Shown: piece after piece, positions 5,936 to 14,600 of the stretch | How positions within the stretch are numbered: the first letter of the stretch is position 1 | Layout of the letters: each line of letters starts with the position of its first letter | NCBI RefSeq assembly: GCF_000497445.1 | Contig: NZ_CM002285.1 | Coordinates: forward strand, 9,008,845 to 9,027,959 | DNA: 19,115 nt | Direction: 5' to 3' | From: Streptomyces roseochromogenus subsp. oscitans DS 12.976 | Lineage (GTDB): Bacteria; Actinomycetota; Actinomycetes; Streptomycetales; Streptomycetaceae | Notes under the pieces: model-generated | What the model was told of the DNA's origin: nothing | The model's input: the letters and a program-made list of their open reading frames with translations, nothing else | Database searches by the model: none | Program-made: the position numbers and the translations under genes

Positions 5936-6823
5936 ATGAGTGACTGGCAGTGGGACGAGACCCTCTTCGAGGGCACGGCTCCCTACTACGAGCGGGGCCG
6001 ACTGCCCTACGCCCCGGGGCTGGTGTCGCTGCTCGCCGAGGTGTTGGCAGCCGACGGGCAGGGGCGGCTGCTCGACGTGGGCTGTGGGCCGGGGACCGTC
6101 GCAGTCCCGCTGGCGCCACTGTTCCGGGAGGTCGTCGGGGTCGACCCGGATGCCGGGATGATCGCCGAAGCGGCGAGTCGGGCCACCGCCGCGGGGCTGG
6201 GAGCCAGGACGCGCTGGGTGCGGATGCGTGCCGAGGAACTCCCGGGCGGTCTGGGGCGGTTCGACGTGGCCGTGTTCGCCCAGTCCTTCCACTGGACGGA
6301 ACGTGAGCGGGTGGCGAAGACCGTGCGCGGCATGCTGCGTCCGGCTGGGGTGCTGGTGCATGTGGCGGATCTGAAGAACGACTCCCGTACGGTCGACGGG
6401 CTGCCGTACCCGGCCGTGCCCTACCGGGACATCGAGGAGCTGGTCAAGCGCTACCTGGGGCCGGTCCGCCGCGCCGGCCGGGGACTGCTGCCGCAGGGGA
6501 CGGCCGGCGGCGAGGCGGCGATCCTGGCCGACGCGGGCTTCCAGGGGCCCCAGCGGTATGTCGTCCCCGGCGGACAGGAACTGCGGCGCACGGTGGACGA
6601 CGTGGTGGCGTGGACCTTCTCGATGTCGTACTCGGCCCCCCACCTGTTCGGCCACCGCCGTGAGGCCTTCGAGACGGACCTGTGCCGCCTGCTCGCGCAG
6701 GCCTCACCGGCGGGCCTGTTCTCCGAATGCGCGCCCAGCACCGAGGTGTTCGTCTGGCCCGGCCAGTGTCCTGTCAGTTTGGAGCGCTCGCTCGGCTACA
6801 GTCCTGGGGATGCCAGGACGTGA
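5936..6823 (+). CDS. Class I SAM-dependent methyltransferase
   Basis: The protein has 295 aa. Start ATG 5936 (MSDWQWDETLF) has GAAAGGA at 5917-5923, a rather long 12-nt spacing. The alternative ATG 5864 lies in the operator and is unlikely. Motif I is LLDVGCGPGTVAVPL (46-60) with the ribose-binding acidic residue in VVGVDPD (67-72). VAVFAQSFHWTERERV (about 115-130) is the post-II region; the SFHW signature is common in the UbiE/Trans-aconitate-like group that includes Streptomyces SAM methyltransferases of unknown substrate. The C-terminal half, with a YSAPHLFG segment, probably forms the substrate cap. The stop overlaps the next gene start (GTGA, 6820-6823), so it is translationally coupled to the DUF2332 gene. 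No signal or membrane segment is seen. The substrate is unknown. Confidence 0.88.
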   Translation: MSDWQWDETLFEGTAPYYERGRLPYAPGLVSLLAEVLAADGQGRLLDVGCGPGTVAVPLAPLFREVVGVDPDAGMIAEAASRATAAGLGARTRWVRMRAEELPGGLGRFDVAVFAQSFHWTERERVAKTVRGMLRPAGVLVHVADLKNDSRTVDGLPYPAVPYRDIEELVKRYLGPVRRAGRGLLPQGTAGGEAAILADAGFQGPQRYVVPGGQELRRTVDDVVAWTFSMSYSAPHLFGHRREAFETDLCRLLAQASPAGLFSECAPSTEVFVWPGQCPVSLERSLGYSPGDART

Positions 6824-7908
6824 CTGCACGAAGCGCCGCACCCGTGGGTAGGGTCCGCAGCCTGGCTCAGGTGTACCGATGCTTCGGTGAGGTCGACGCC
6901 GCCCGGACTTCGCCGCTGTACGAGCGTGTCGCCGTCGCGCTGAGCGAGTCCGACGAGGCGCTGCGCGCCATCGAGGCGGCGCCCGCGCGCAAGCGGCACC
7001 CCACGGTGATCCTCGCCGCGCTGCACGACCTGGCTCTCGCCGGACGTGCCCTGGTGCTTGCCGCGGCCTATGCCGCCGCGGACGGCGACGCCGCCGCCGG
7101 CGCGGCGATCGACACGCTGCTGCGTATGACAGGCTCGGTCGTGGCCATCGCCGTGCGCCGGCAGCCGCGGACCAACGACACCGGACGCTGCGCCGTGCTG
7201 TATCCGGCCATTGCCGAGGCGGCGCGCCGGGTGGGCGCGAACGCGGTGGGGCTGATCGACGTGGGCTGTTCGGCTGGGCTCAATCTCCATGTCGATCGCG
7301 TTGGCATCACGTACAGCAACGGACAATCACTGGGCGATCCGTCATCTCCCGTCCAGCTGTCGTCTGCGATCGTGGGAGACCGTCCTGTCCCGGCACGCGC
7401 GATGCCCGAGGTTGTCGCCCGCGTCGGCGTCGACCTCGATCCGGTCGACGTGAGCGACCCGGATGACGCCCGATGGCTGCGCGCCTGCCTGTGGCCGGAT
7501 CAGCCGGAGCGGGCCGCGAGGCTCGACGCGGAGATGGCGTTGGCGGCGACGGCCCCTCCGCTGCTGCTGCGAGGGGACGCCGTCGAGGTGCTGCCCCACG
7601 CCCTCGCCCGTGTGCCCGCGGATGCCCTGCCTGTCGTCACCACGACATGGGCGCTGTCGCGCTACCCGCCAGAGGGCCGCCTGCGCTTCCTGCACCGCCT
7701 CGACGAAGCGGCGGCCGGCCGGGTGGTGGCGTGGGTGTCGGCGGAGGGGGTCGGAGTCGCGCCGACGATACCGACACTTGGCGATCGCCGCGCCTCTGGC
7801 CACAGCATCATCGGTCTGGCGGTGTTCGACCGGTCGATCCCGCACGCCGAGGCCATGGGCCGCTGCTGGTCGCGGGGCCGCTTGCCGGCCTGGCTGGCAG
7901 ACTCCTGA
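6820..7908 (+). CDS. DUF2332 family protein
   Basis: The protein has 362 aa, the usual size of DUF2332 proteins (about 330-360). Start GTG 6820 overlaps the previous stop in GTGA; GGGGA at 6806-6810 gives a ribosome site 9 nt away. The frame is open further upstream, but that region is inside the methyltransferase gene. Recognisable features are LAQVYRCFGEVDAARTSPLY near the N-terminus, VGLIDVGCSAGLNLHVDRVG (142-161), LLLRGDAVEVLPHAL near 250 and VVTTTWALSRYP (about 271-282). The glycine-rich DVGCSAGLNL segment resembles the nucleotide loop of Rossmann methyltransferases, but family function is not established. Being coupled to one methyltransferase and followed by another suggests a shared modification pathway. 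A hairpin overlaps its stop codon. Confidence 0.85.
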   Translation: MTARSAAPVGRVRSLAQVYRCFGEVDAARTSPLYERVAVALSESDEALRAIEAAPARKRHPTVILAALHDLALAGRALVLAAAYAAADGDAAAGAAIDTLLRMTGSVVAIAVRRQPRTNDTGRCAVLYPAIAEAARRVGANAVGLIDVGCSAGLNLHVDRVGITYSNGQSLGDPSSPVQLSSAIVGDRPVPARAMPEVVARVGVDLDPVDVSDPDDARWLRACLWPDQPERAARLDAEMALAATAPPLLLRGDAVEVLPHALARVPADALPVVTTTWALSRYPPEGRLRFLHRLDEAAAGRVVAWVSAEGVGVAPTIPTLGDRRASGHSIIGLAVFDRSIPHAEAMGRCWSRGRLPAWLADS

Positions 7909-7920
7909 CGCCCCGTCAGG
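7904..7920 (+). terminator. Hairpin at the end of the DUF2332 gene
   Basis: Perfect 7-bp stem CCTGACG (7904-7910) / CGTCAGG (7914-7920) with a CCC loop, overlapping the stop codon (7906-7908). It would end the two-gene methyltransferase-DUF2332 transcript or attenuate readthrough into the next methyltransferase. Confidence 0.5.
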
Positions 7921-7987
7921 GCTGAGAGGTGGGCGCCGGGCGGTTATTCACTGGACAACTCTCTTGTCAGCAGTCAGCGTTGATGCG

Positions 7988-8731
7988 ATGCAGATGGAGA
8001 ACATCTGGGACGCCGCCGTCGCCCGGCGCTACGACACGCCCGGCACCGGCATGTTCGCACCCGAGGTGCTGGCGCCCACGGTGGAGCGCCTCGCCGGGCT
8101 GGCGGACGGCGGAGCGGCACTGGAGTTCGCGATCGGGACCGGCCGGGTCGCCGTCCCGCTCGCCGGGCGAGGGGTGCCCGTCACCGGCATCGAGCTGTCC
8201 GGGCCGATGGTCGAGCAACTGCGGACCAAGGCCGGCGAAGCCGCGATCCCCGTGGTCATCGGCGACATGACGACCACCGTCGCCCCGGGGACGTACCGCC
8301 TCGTCTACCTCGTCTACAACACGATCTCCAACCTCCTCACACAGGCCGAGCAGGTCGAGTGCTTCCGCAACGCCGCCCGCCACCTCGCACCCGGCGGCCG
8401 GTTCGTGATCGAGCTGTGGGTGCCCGAGCTGCGCACGCTGCCCCCGGGCACGTCGGCCACCGTGTGGCACGCCGGCGCCGAGTACATCGGCCTCGACACC
8501 TATGACGTCCTCAACCAGCGTGTCGTATCGCACCACTTCCACTTCGACGGGACCGAGGAGGCCCGGCTGTACCGCAGCCCTCACCGCTACATCTGGCCCT
8601 CCGAACTCGATCTCATGGCCCAACTGGCAGGATTCGGGCTGGAGTCCAGGCACGCGGACTGGGCCGGCACCGAGTTCACCGCCGAGTCCCGCTCCCATGT
8701 CTCGGTGTACCGGCTGCCGACGGCGCCGTAA
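7988..8731 (+). CDS. Class I SAM-dependent methyltransferase
   Basis: The protein has 247 aa, normal for the family. I start at ATG 7988 (MQMENIWDAAVARRYD); ATG 7994 is nearly as good, and neither has a clear Shine-Dalgarno site. Motif I is ALEFAIGTGRVAVPLA (44-59), where the usual aspartate/glycine-rich loop reads EFAIGTGR, and Glu69 in VTGIELS binds the ribose. VYLVYNTISNLLTQ (about 102-115) and LAPGGRFVIELWVP (about 131-144) are motifs II-III, followed by a beta-rich C-terminal part ending SHVSVYRL. This is the group often annotated as methyltransferase domain 25. The YNTISNL segment is typical of Streptomyces members. It differs clearly in sequence from the methyltransferase at 5936, so it is not a recent duplicate. 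The substrate is unknown. It converges on the regulator gene with a 24-nt gap. Confidence 0.87.
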   Translation: MQMENIWDAAVARRYDTPGTGMFAPEVLAPTVERLAGLADGGAALEFAIGTGRVAVPLAGRGVPVTGIELSGPMVEQLRTKAGEAAIPVVIGDMTTTVAPGTYRLVYLVYNTISNLLTQAEQVECFRNAARHLAPGGRFVIELWVPELRTLPPGTSATVWHAGAEYIGLDTYDVLNQRVVSHHFHFDGTEEARLYRSPHRYIWPSELDLMAQLAGFGLESRHADWAGTEFTAESRSHVSVYRLPTAP

Positions 8732-8755
8732 CCGAGGAGCGACCCCTCCGGCCGC

Positions 8756-9922
8756 TCAGCAAGGCAGCAGGCGCAGGGCGTACAACGCCGCGCCCAGGTC
8801 GGCGAGAGCGACCGGGTCGGTGAGCGCGCGTCCGGTCACCTCCTCGATACGGCGCAGCCGGTAGCGCACGGTGTTGGGATGGACGAAGAGCCGCTCCGCG
8901 GCCTCGGCGGCCACCCCGCCCGAGGCGAACCAGTGCCCCAGGGTCTGCAGCAGCCGGGCGCGCTCCGCCGCGGGCAGTGCGAGAACGGGCCCCAGGGACA
9001 CCTCGACCAGCCGGCTCGCCTCCGCCGGGGCCGCCGCGACCAGCATCGCCAGCGGGCTGTCGTCGAAGCGGGTCACGCCCGGCCCGTCGCCGGGCAGCCC
9101 GGCCAGCGCCAGCCGGGCGAACCGCAGCGCCTGGGGGGTGTCCCGCAGCGAGTCGAACCGGGGGCTGACGCCGACCCGGGCGCGACGGCGGCGCAGCGCC
9201 CGCAGGCTCACCCTCTCCGCGTCCCGGTGCCCGAGCGAGACCAGCCCGATCTGCTGGTCCGGCAGCAGCCGCCATACCGACGCCACCCCGGAGCGGCGCA
9301 GCGCCGCCTCGATGCCGGGCAGCGGCTCCTGGCCGGGATCCGGCACCGACGCCGCCACCACCGCATACGGGCCGCGCTCCGGCAGACCGAGCTGCCGGGC
9401 CGCCTCCCACGGCGTCGTACGATCCGCGAGGGCGCCCGTGAAGAGGGCCTCGGCCAGCGCCGAGCGGCGGGCCTCGCGCTGCAGCGCCAGTTCCGCGCTC
9501 GCCTCGCGATAGGCGGCCGCCACCGCCTCCGCGTACCGTCCGAACAGGGCCCAGATCTCCGAGGAACCGGCCACCAGCTCGGCGTCCGTCACCTCCGGAT
9601 GCCTGCGCGCCTCGTCGACCATCTCCGACCAGAGCAGCTCGAAACCCACCCGGTAGGCGTGCAGGGTGTCGGCGAGCGGAACGCCCTGCTCGGCGCGGAG
9701 CCGTCCGGTCTGCTGGGCGGCTCCCACGTCGGGTTCGGCGCCGTAAGCGAAACCCCCCAGAAGCAGATCGGCGTTGTCCGCGCAGGAGTCCCTCAGCGAC
9801 GTGAAGGGGATGAGCGAGTCGTCCGCGTACGACTCGACCTCCGCACGGATGCGTTCGGTCATCCGCTCACCCAGCTCCGGAAGGCGCGTACGCAGGGCCG
9901 CGCCCACATTCGACAGACCCAT
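8756..9922 (-). CDS. PucR/CdaR-family transcriptional regulator
   Basis: The protein has 388 aa. I chose ATG 9920-9922 (MGLSNVGAAL). It has no separable Shine-Dalgarno site, but a TACGCT hexamer lies exactly 6 nt upstream, so the mRNA is probably leaderless. The N-terminal part is an all-helical, RsbR/GGDEF-like sensory region (residues 1-160, with EQGVPLADTLHAYRVGFELL). The centre contains a diverged GGDEF-like fold (RARVGVSPRFDSLRDTPQAL). The C-terminal helix-turn-helix of the PucR type has EAAERLFVHPNTVRYRLRRI at about 340-359. Such proteins regulate catabolic genes and often an adjacent divergent gene, here the acyl-CoA ligase. The ligand is unknown. Codon use and length are normal and I see no damage. 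Confidence 0.9.
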   Translation of the reverse strand: MGLSNVGAALRTRLPELGERMTERIRAEVESYADDSLIPFTSLRDSCADNADLLLGGFAYGAEPDVGAAQQTGRLRAEQGVPLADTLHAYRVGFELLWSEMVDEARRHPEVTDAELVAGSSEIWALFGRYAEAVAAAYREASAELALQREARRSALAEALFTGALADRTTPWEAARQLGLPERGPYAVVAASVPDPGQEPLPGIEAALRRSGVASVWRLLPDQQIGLVSLGHRDAERVSLRALRRRRARVGVSPRFDSLRDTPQALRFARLALAGLPGDGPGVTRFDDSPLAMLVAAAPAEASRLVEVSLGPVLALPAAERARLLQTLGHWFASGGVAAEAAERLFVHPNTVRYRLRRIEEVTGRALTDPVALADLGAALYALRLLPC

Positions 9923-9928
9923 ACCCCC

Positions 9929-9934
9929 AGCGTA
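9929..9934 (-). promoter_or_regulatory. Probable leaderless -10 box of the regulator gene
   Basis: TACGCT on the minus strand is followed by 6 nt (GGGGGT) and then the ATG of the regulator, so +1 would be the A of ATG. The -35 region is weak. A short imperfect repeat TTGTT...AACAA (9941-9945 / 9958-9962) lies just upstream and could bind a regulator between the divergent genes. Confidence 0.45.
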
Positions 9935-10083
9935 CGGCGCTTGTTTTGGTTCCCAGAACAACGCGGGCATGGGGGAGATGTCGGCGCCACCATGGACCCC
10001 CGCCACCGTGCACGCGACCATGCCCTGAGCGCCTGCGGCGGGACCCGTGAGCGCGGCGAGAGCATGCGTGCGAGGAGGCATAC

Positions 10084-11571
10084 ATGGCCAATCTGGCGGA
10101 ATTCCTGGTGGAGACGGCACGACGGCTGCCCGAGCGCCCCGCGCTTCGGCTCGGCACGGCGACCACCACCTACGCCGAGCTGGACCGACTGACCGCCCAG
10201 GCCGCCGCGCTGCTGCGCACCGAGGGCCTGCGCACCGGCGACCGGGTCGCCCTGATGCTCCCGAACGTGCCCGAGTTCGTCGTCCTGTACTACGGCGTGC
10301 TGCGCGTCGGCGGCATCGTGGTGCCGATGAACCCGCTGCTGAAGGAGCGCGAGACCGAGTACCACCTGCGGGACTCCGGCGCCGTCCTGCTCTTCGAGTG
10401 GCATCAGGCGCCCGGCGAGGGCGCCGCGGGGGCGGCCGCCGCCGGGGTACGGCACCTGGCGGTCGAACCGGCCGCCTTCGCCGCCGAACTGGCGCCTCTG
10501 GAGCCGCAGTCCGAGGTGACCGCCACGGCAGCGGACGACATCGCCGTACTGCTGTACACCTCGGGCACCACCGGCCGTCCCAAGGGCGCCGCGCTCACCC
10601 ACGCCGGGCTCCGCCACAACACCGAGGTCAACGTCACCGAGGTCCAGCGGCTCACCTCCGACGACGTGATCGTCGGCTGTCTGCCGCTGTTCCACATCTT
10701 CGGACAGACCTGCACCATGAACGTCGCCGTCCACTGCGGGGCGTCCCTCACCCTCGTCCCCCGCTTCGAGCCGGGTGCGGTGCTCGACGCCATCGCCCGG
10801 GACCGGGCCACCGTCTTCGAGGGCGTCCCCACCATGTACGCCGCACTCCTCCAGCACTCGGGCGCCGCCGACGTGTCCAGCCTCCGCCTGTGCATCTCGG
10901 GCGGCGCCTCCCTGCCGGTGGAGGTCCTGCACGGGTTCGAGCGGCGCTTCGGCTGCATGGTCCTGGAAGGCTTCGGCATGTCCGAGACCAGCCCGGTCGT
11001 CTCCTTCAACCACCCCGACCGCCCGCGCAAACCCGGCTCCGTCGGCACCCCCATCCGCGACGTCGAGGTCCGGCTGCTCGACGACACCGGCCGGGAGGTC
11101 GCACCGGGCGAGGTCGGTGAACTCGCCGTGCGCGGGCCCAACTTGATGAAGGAGTACTGGCACCGTCCCGAGGAGACGGCCGCCACCGTCCCGGACGGCT
11201 GGCTGCGCACCGGCGACATGGCGCGCCAGGACGAGGACGGCTACCTGTACATCGTCGACCGGAAGAAGGACCTCATCATCCGCGGCGGCTACAACGTCTA
11301 CCCGCGCGAGATCGAGGAGGTGCTGCACGAGCATCCCGCCGTCGCCCTCGCCGCGGTCCTCGGCGTGCCCGACGAGCGGCTCGGCGAGGAGGTGGCAGCT
11401 GCGGTCGTCCTGCGCCCGGGAGCCGCGGCGGACACCGAGGAGCTGCGGCAGTTCGTCCGGGACCGGGTCGCCGCCTACAAGTACCCGCGCCGCCTCTGGC
11501 TGACGGACGCACTGCCGCTGGGCCCGAGCGGCAAGATCCTCAAGCGGGAGATCACCGCGCCGTTGTCCTGA
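10084..11571 (+). CDS. Long-chain fatty-acid-CoA ligase / acyl-CoA synthetase (FadD-like)
   Basis: The protein has 495 aa, the usual size of compact bacterial acyl-CoA synthetases. ATG 10084 has AGGAGG at 10073-10078, 5 nt away. The ANL-superfamily motifs are in order: P-loop-like A3 TSGTTGRPKGAALTH (159-173), A5 GFGMSETSP (296-304), A7 region WLRTGDMARQDEDGYLYIVD (373-392), A8 RKKDLIIRGGYNVYPREIEE (393-412) and A10 PSGKILKREI with catalytic Lys484. The enzyme activates a carboxylic acid with ATP to the acyl-adenylate and then forms the CoA thioester; the exact acid cannot be read from the sequence. The chain looks complete. It diverges from the PucR/CdaR regulator (161 bp apart), its likely controller, and converges with the big hydrolase gene, with a hairpin between. 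Confidence 0.93.
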   Translation: MANLAEFLVETARRLPERPALRLGTATTTYAELDRLTAQAAALLRTEGLRTGDRVALMLPNVPEFVVLYYGVLRVGGIVVPMNPLLKERETEYHLRDSGAVLLFEWHQAPGEGAAGAAAAGVRHLAVEPAAFAAELAPLEPQSEVTATAADDIAVLLYTSGTTGRPKGAALTHAGLRHNTEVNVTEVQRLTSDDVIVGCLPLFHIFGQTCTMNVAVHCGASLTLVPRFEPGAVLDAIARDRATVFEGVPTMYAALLQHSGAADVSSLRLCISGGASLPVEVLHGFERRFGCMVLEGFGMSETSPVVSFNHPDRPRKPGSVGTPIRDVEVRLLDDTGREVAPGEVGELAVRGPNLMKEYWHRPEETAATVPDGWLRTGDMARQDEDGYLYIVDRKKDLIIRGGYNVYPREIEEVLHEHPAVALAAVLGVPDERLGEEVAAAVVLRPGAAADTEELRQFVRDRVAAYKYPRRLWLTDALPLGPSGKILKREITAPLS

Positions 11572-11576
11572 GGCAA

Positions 11577-11597
11577 GGCGGAGCTGGACACTCCGCC
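11577..11597. terminator. Bidirectional terminator between convergent genes
   Basis: Perfect 7-bp stem GGCGGAG (11577-11583) / CTCCGCC (11591-11597) with a 7-nt loop in the 37-nt gap between the acyl-CoA ligase (stop 11571) and the hydrolase (stop 11609). Confidence 0.6.
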
Positions 11598-11608
11598 GCC
11601 CGCCAGCG

Positions 11609-14600
11609 CTACGAACCCGGATGACAGCACGACCCCCGCCGGAGATGATCGGCCACCGTGAGCCACGTCATCCCGCGCGGGGGTTCCTGCGCACCGGACC
11701 GGTCGGAGCGGTGAGCGGACGTCAGGTCGCCCTGCTCATAGGGGACTCCCTCGCGCACCACGACCGGGATGTCGACGAGGGTGTCGAAGTCGGAGAAGGG
11801 GTCGCCGTCGACGATCGTCAGGTCGGCGATCCTGCCCTCCTGCACGGTGCCGAGATCCGCTTCCAGGCCGAAGAGGCGGGCCGGCACGGTGGTCGCGCTG
11901 TGCAGGGCTTCGGCGGGGGTGAAGCCGTGGGCGTGCAGGGCACGCAGCGCCAGATGCAGGGAGAGGCCTACCGGGACCAGCGGCGCGTCGGTGCCCAGGG
12001 CGATGCGGGCGCCGTGAGCCACGAGGCGCCGGTAGTCGGCCATCTCGGTGGCGAGGGCGCGCTGTTGGGCGTCGGTGGGCTCGGTATGGGCGCGGTCGCG
12101 CACGACGGCGACGTCCCAGGGCGGCATGAGGCGCGTCACGCGCGGATCGCCGGCAAGCCGCGGATCGGCGGCGAGCAGGATCTGCGCGGTGAACGGCGTG
12201 ATGATCAACGCGAAGGACCCACCGGCGTACTGCTGCACCAGATCCTCGCCGACGCGGCCGAGCGGAGTCATGGCATGCCCGAACTCCAGGCGCTGGGTGG
12301 CCTGCAGATGGGTCGTCAGGCTCTGCCCCGCCGCCCGGCCCGGCGCGCACAGGTGGCTGCCGCTGGGCACGCCGAGCGCGGCGGCGACCTCGGCCGCCTC
12401 GGCCATGACCTCGCCCGCCGCGCGCACATAGGTCTTCACGAAATCGACGTCCAGGGCGGCGGCACGCCGGAGCGTACGCCGGACCCCGTCGCGGGTGCGG
12501 TGGGCGCGGCCCATGCTGTACGCGGTGCGCGAGCCGTCCAGGAGTTCGGCGCAGGCCAGCTGCCGCGGACCGCGCAGCTCCCCGGAGCCGGCGGCCTCCC
12601 GGAGCCGGACCGCGTCGTACAGCGGACTGCCGAGACAGGCCGTGGTCGTGATGCCGTACGCGAGCGCGGTGAGGCTCTGCCGGGCGCCGTAGGTGGCCGA
12701 ATACGGGTGGGTGTGGCTGTCGAAGAGACCGGGGACGACGGTCCGGTCCGAGGCGTCGAGGGTGCGGTGCCCGGGGCGGCGGGCGCGGTGCGGCTCGACG
12801 GCGGTGATCCGTTTGCCGGTGACGAGGATGTCGACGTCGTGCCGCGGCGGCCCGCCGGTGCCGTCCCACAGCTGGCCGGCGTGGATCCGCAGCGGCTCGG
12901 GGGAGCCGGTCCCACCGCGCCCGGTGGTCAGGCGGAGCGGGAGCGTGTGGGTCCGGGCGGTGGTGAGGGAGAGGCGGCGCAGACGGCCGTCGGAGAGGTA
13001 GAGGAGCGTGCCGGAGTCCGCGGACCAGCTGGGGTGGTCGGCCGGCTCGTCGGTCAGCCGGCGTGCGGGACCGGTCGGGGTGCCGTCCGCCGCCACGGGC
13101 AGCAGCCACAGCGCCGACTCGGCCACCAGCGCCATCCAGCGGCCGTCGGGGGACCACACGGGCCCGGAGGCGACCCGGTCGGACAACGACTGGTGCTCGG
13201 CGGGCAGATGACGGCGTTCGCCGCCGGTGCGGGTGTCGATGACCCGGATGAGGTTGTAGCCCTCACGGAAGCGCTGGTTGAGCCGGTTGCGGTCGCAGAA
13301 GGCCACGTACCGGCCGTCGGGCGACCAAGTGGGGGCGCCGGGCGGCCCGTCGGTGGCCAGCGGCCGGGCCAGTCGCTCCTCGGTGCCCGTGGCCAGGGTG
13401 CGCACCAGCAGGTTCCCGGTCACGTCCAGGCAGGCCAGCCGGGTGCCGTCCGGGGACAGCGCGGGATACAGCCGCCCGCCGTCGGTCAACGGCTCGTCGG
13501 CGCCGCTGTCCAGGTGGTGACGGCGTACGGCCACCAGCCCGTCCTGGTCCGTGCAGTACAGCAGGCTGCGCCCGTCCGGCGCCCACACGGGCATCTGCAG
13601 CAAGTGCGTGTCGGCCGCCTGGAGCAGCTTGCGCGGCGTGCCCCCGGCCGGCATCAGCCACAGGGCGTTCAGCGCCACGAAGGCCACGCTGCGCCCGTCG
13701 GGGGAGAGGGCCGGCCGGTGCAGACCGCGTACCGGGGCCGGGCGCTCCGGCGTGAGCGGACGCCGTCGATGCGCCGCGGACGGATCGGGCACCGGCATCC
13801 GCGCGGTGAAGGGCACCTCCCGCACGGTGGAGCCGGCCAGCGAGCGGATCCGGATCCGGCCGTCCCCGACGTACAGCAGCTCGTCCTCGCTCAGCCAGCA
13901 CGGCGGAGCGGCCGCCAGGTCCTCGTCCGCCGTGACGACCTCGCCGTCGACCATCAGCCGCGCCGCGTCCGCCGGAACCCCGGGGGTGCTCGCGCCGGTC
14001 AGATGCACATAGGCGATGCGCCCCGAGGGCGACACGGACGGGCACACCAACCGGCCCGAGGCCACCGTGCGCAGCACTTCGGCCGGGCCGCCCGAGACCG
14101 GTACCCGGACCAGCGACAGGCCGCCGTCGTTGCCGCCGCCCGGTGTGTGGGCGGCGCGTACGCACACCAGTGACCGCCCGTCCGCCGACCAGGCCGGATC
14201 GAAGTCCTCGTGGTCCCCGCCGGTGACCCGGCGCGGCCGGCTGTCGGCCAGGTCCAGCACCCACAGCCCGTAGGAGGAACCGGTGAGGGCGTCGCCGCCG
14301 CGTTCGGAGGAGAAGGCCAGCCGGGTGCCGTCCGGCGACCAGGCGACCCCGCGGTCGTCCCAGGGCCCGTCCGTCACCTGCCGCAGCCCGCCGCCGTCGG
14401 GTCGCAGCGTCCACAGATGGAAGCCGCCCCCGCGATACCCGCACACGGCCACCGTCTCCCCGTCCGGGGAGAGGGCGGGACGCGTCGACTCCAGCTCCCA
14501 GCCCGACACCTGTACGGCCGTCCCCCCGTCCCGCGGCACCCGCCACAGCACCCCCTGCACCTCGGCGATCAGCGCACCACCGCCCCGGCAGCCGGTGACC

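Noticed and set aside
5936..8731. The two methyltransferases as a recent duplication
   Set aside because: Their sequences differ throughout, including motif I (DVGCGPGT versus EFAIGTGR), so they are distant family members.
8732..8755. GAGG...CCTC sequence between the convergent methyltransferase and regulator genes as a terminator
   Set aside because: The stem is only about 4 bp, or needs a bulge, so it is too weak to call.
8879..10192. Plus-strand frame of 437 codons opposite the PucR/CdaR regulator
   Set aside because: Arg/Gln-rich shadow without motifs; the minus strand contains a clear helix-turn-helix.
11621..14173. Very long plus-strand open frame (850 codons) opposite the amidohydrolase fusion gene
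   Set aside because: It is rich in Gly, Arg, Gln and Val without domains, as expected for the antisense of a GC-rich gene. The minus strand has a Tat signal and clear enzyme motifs.
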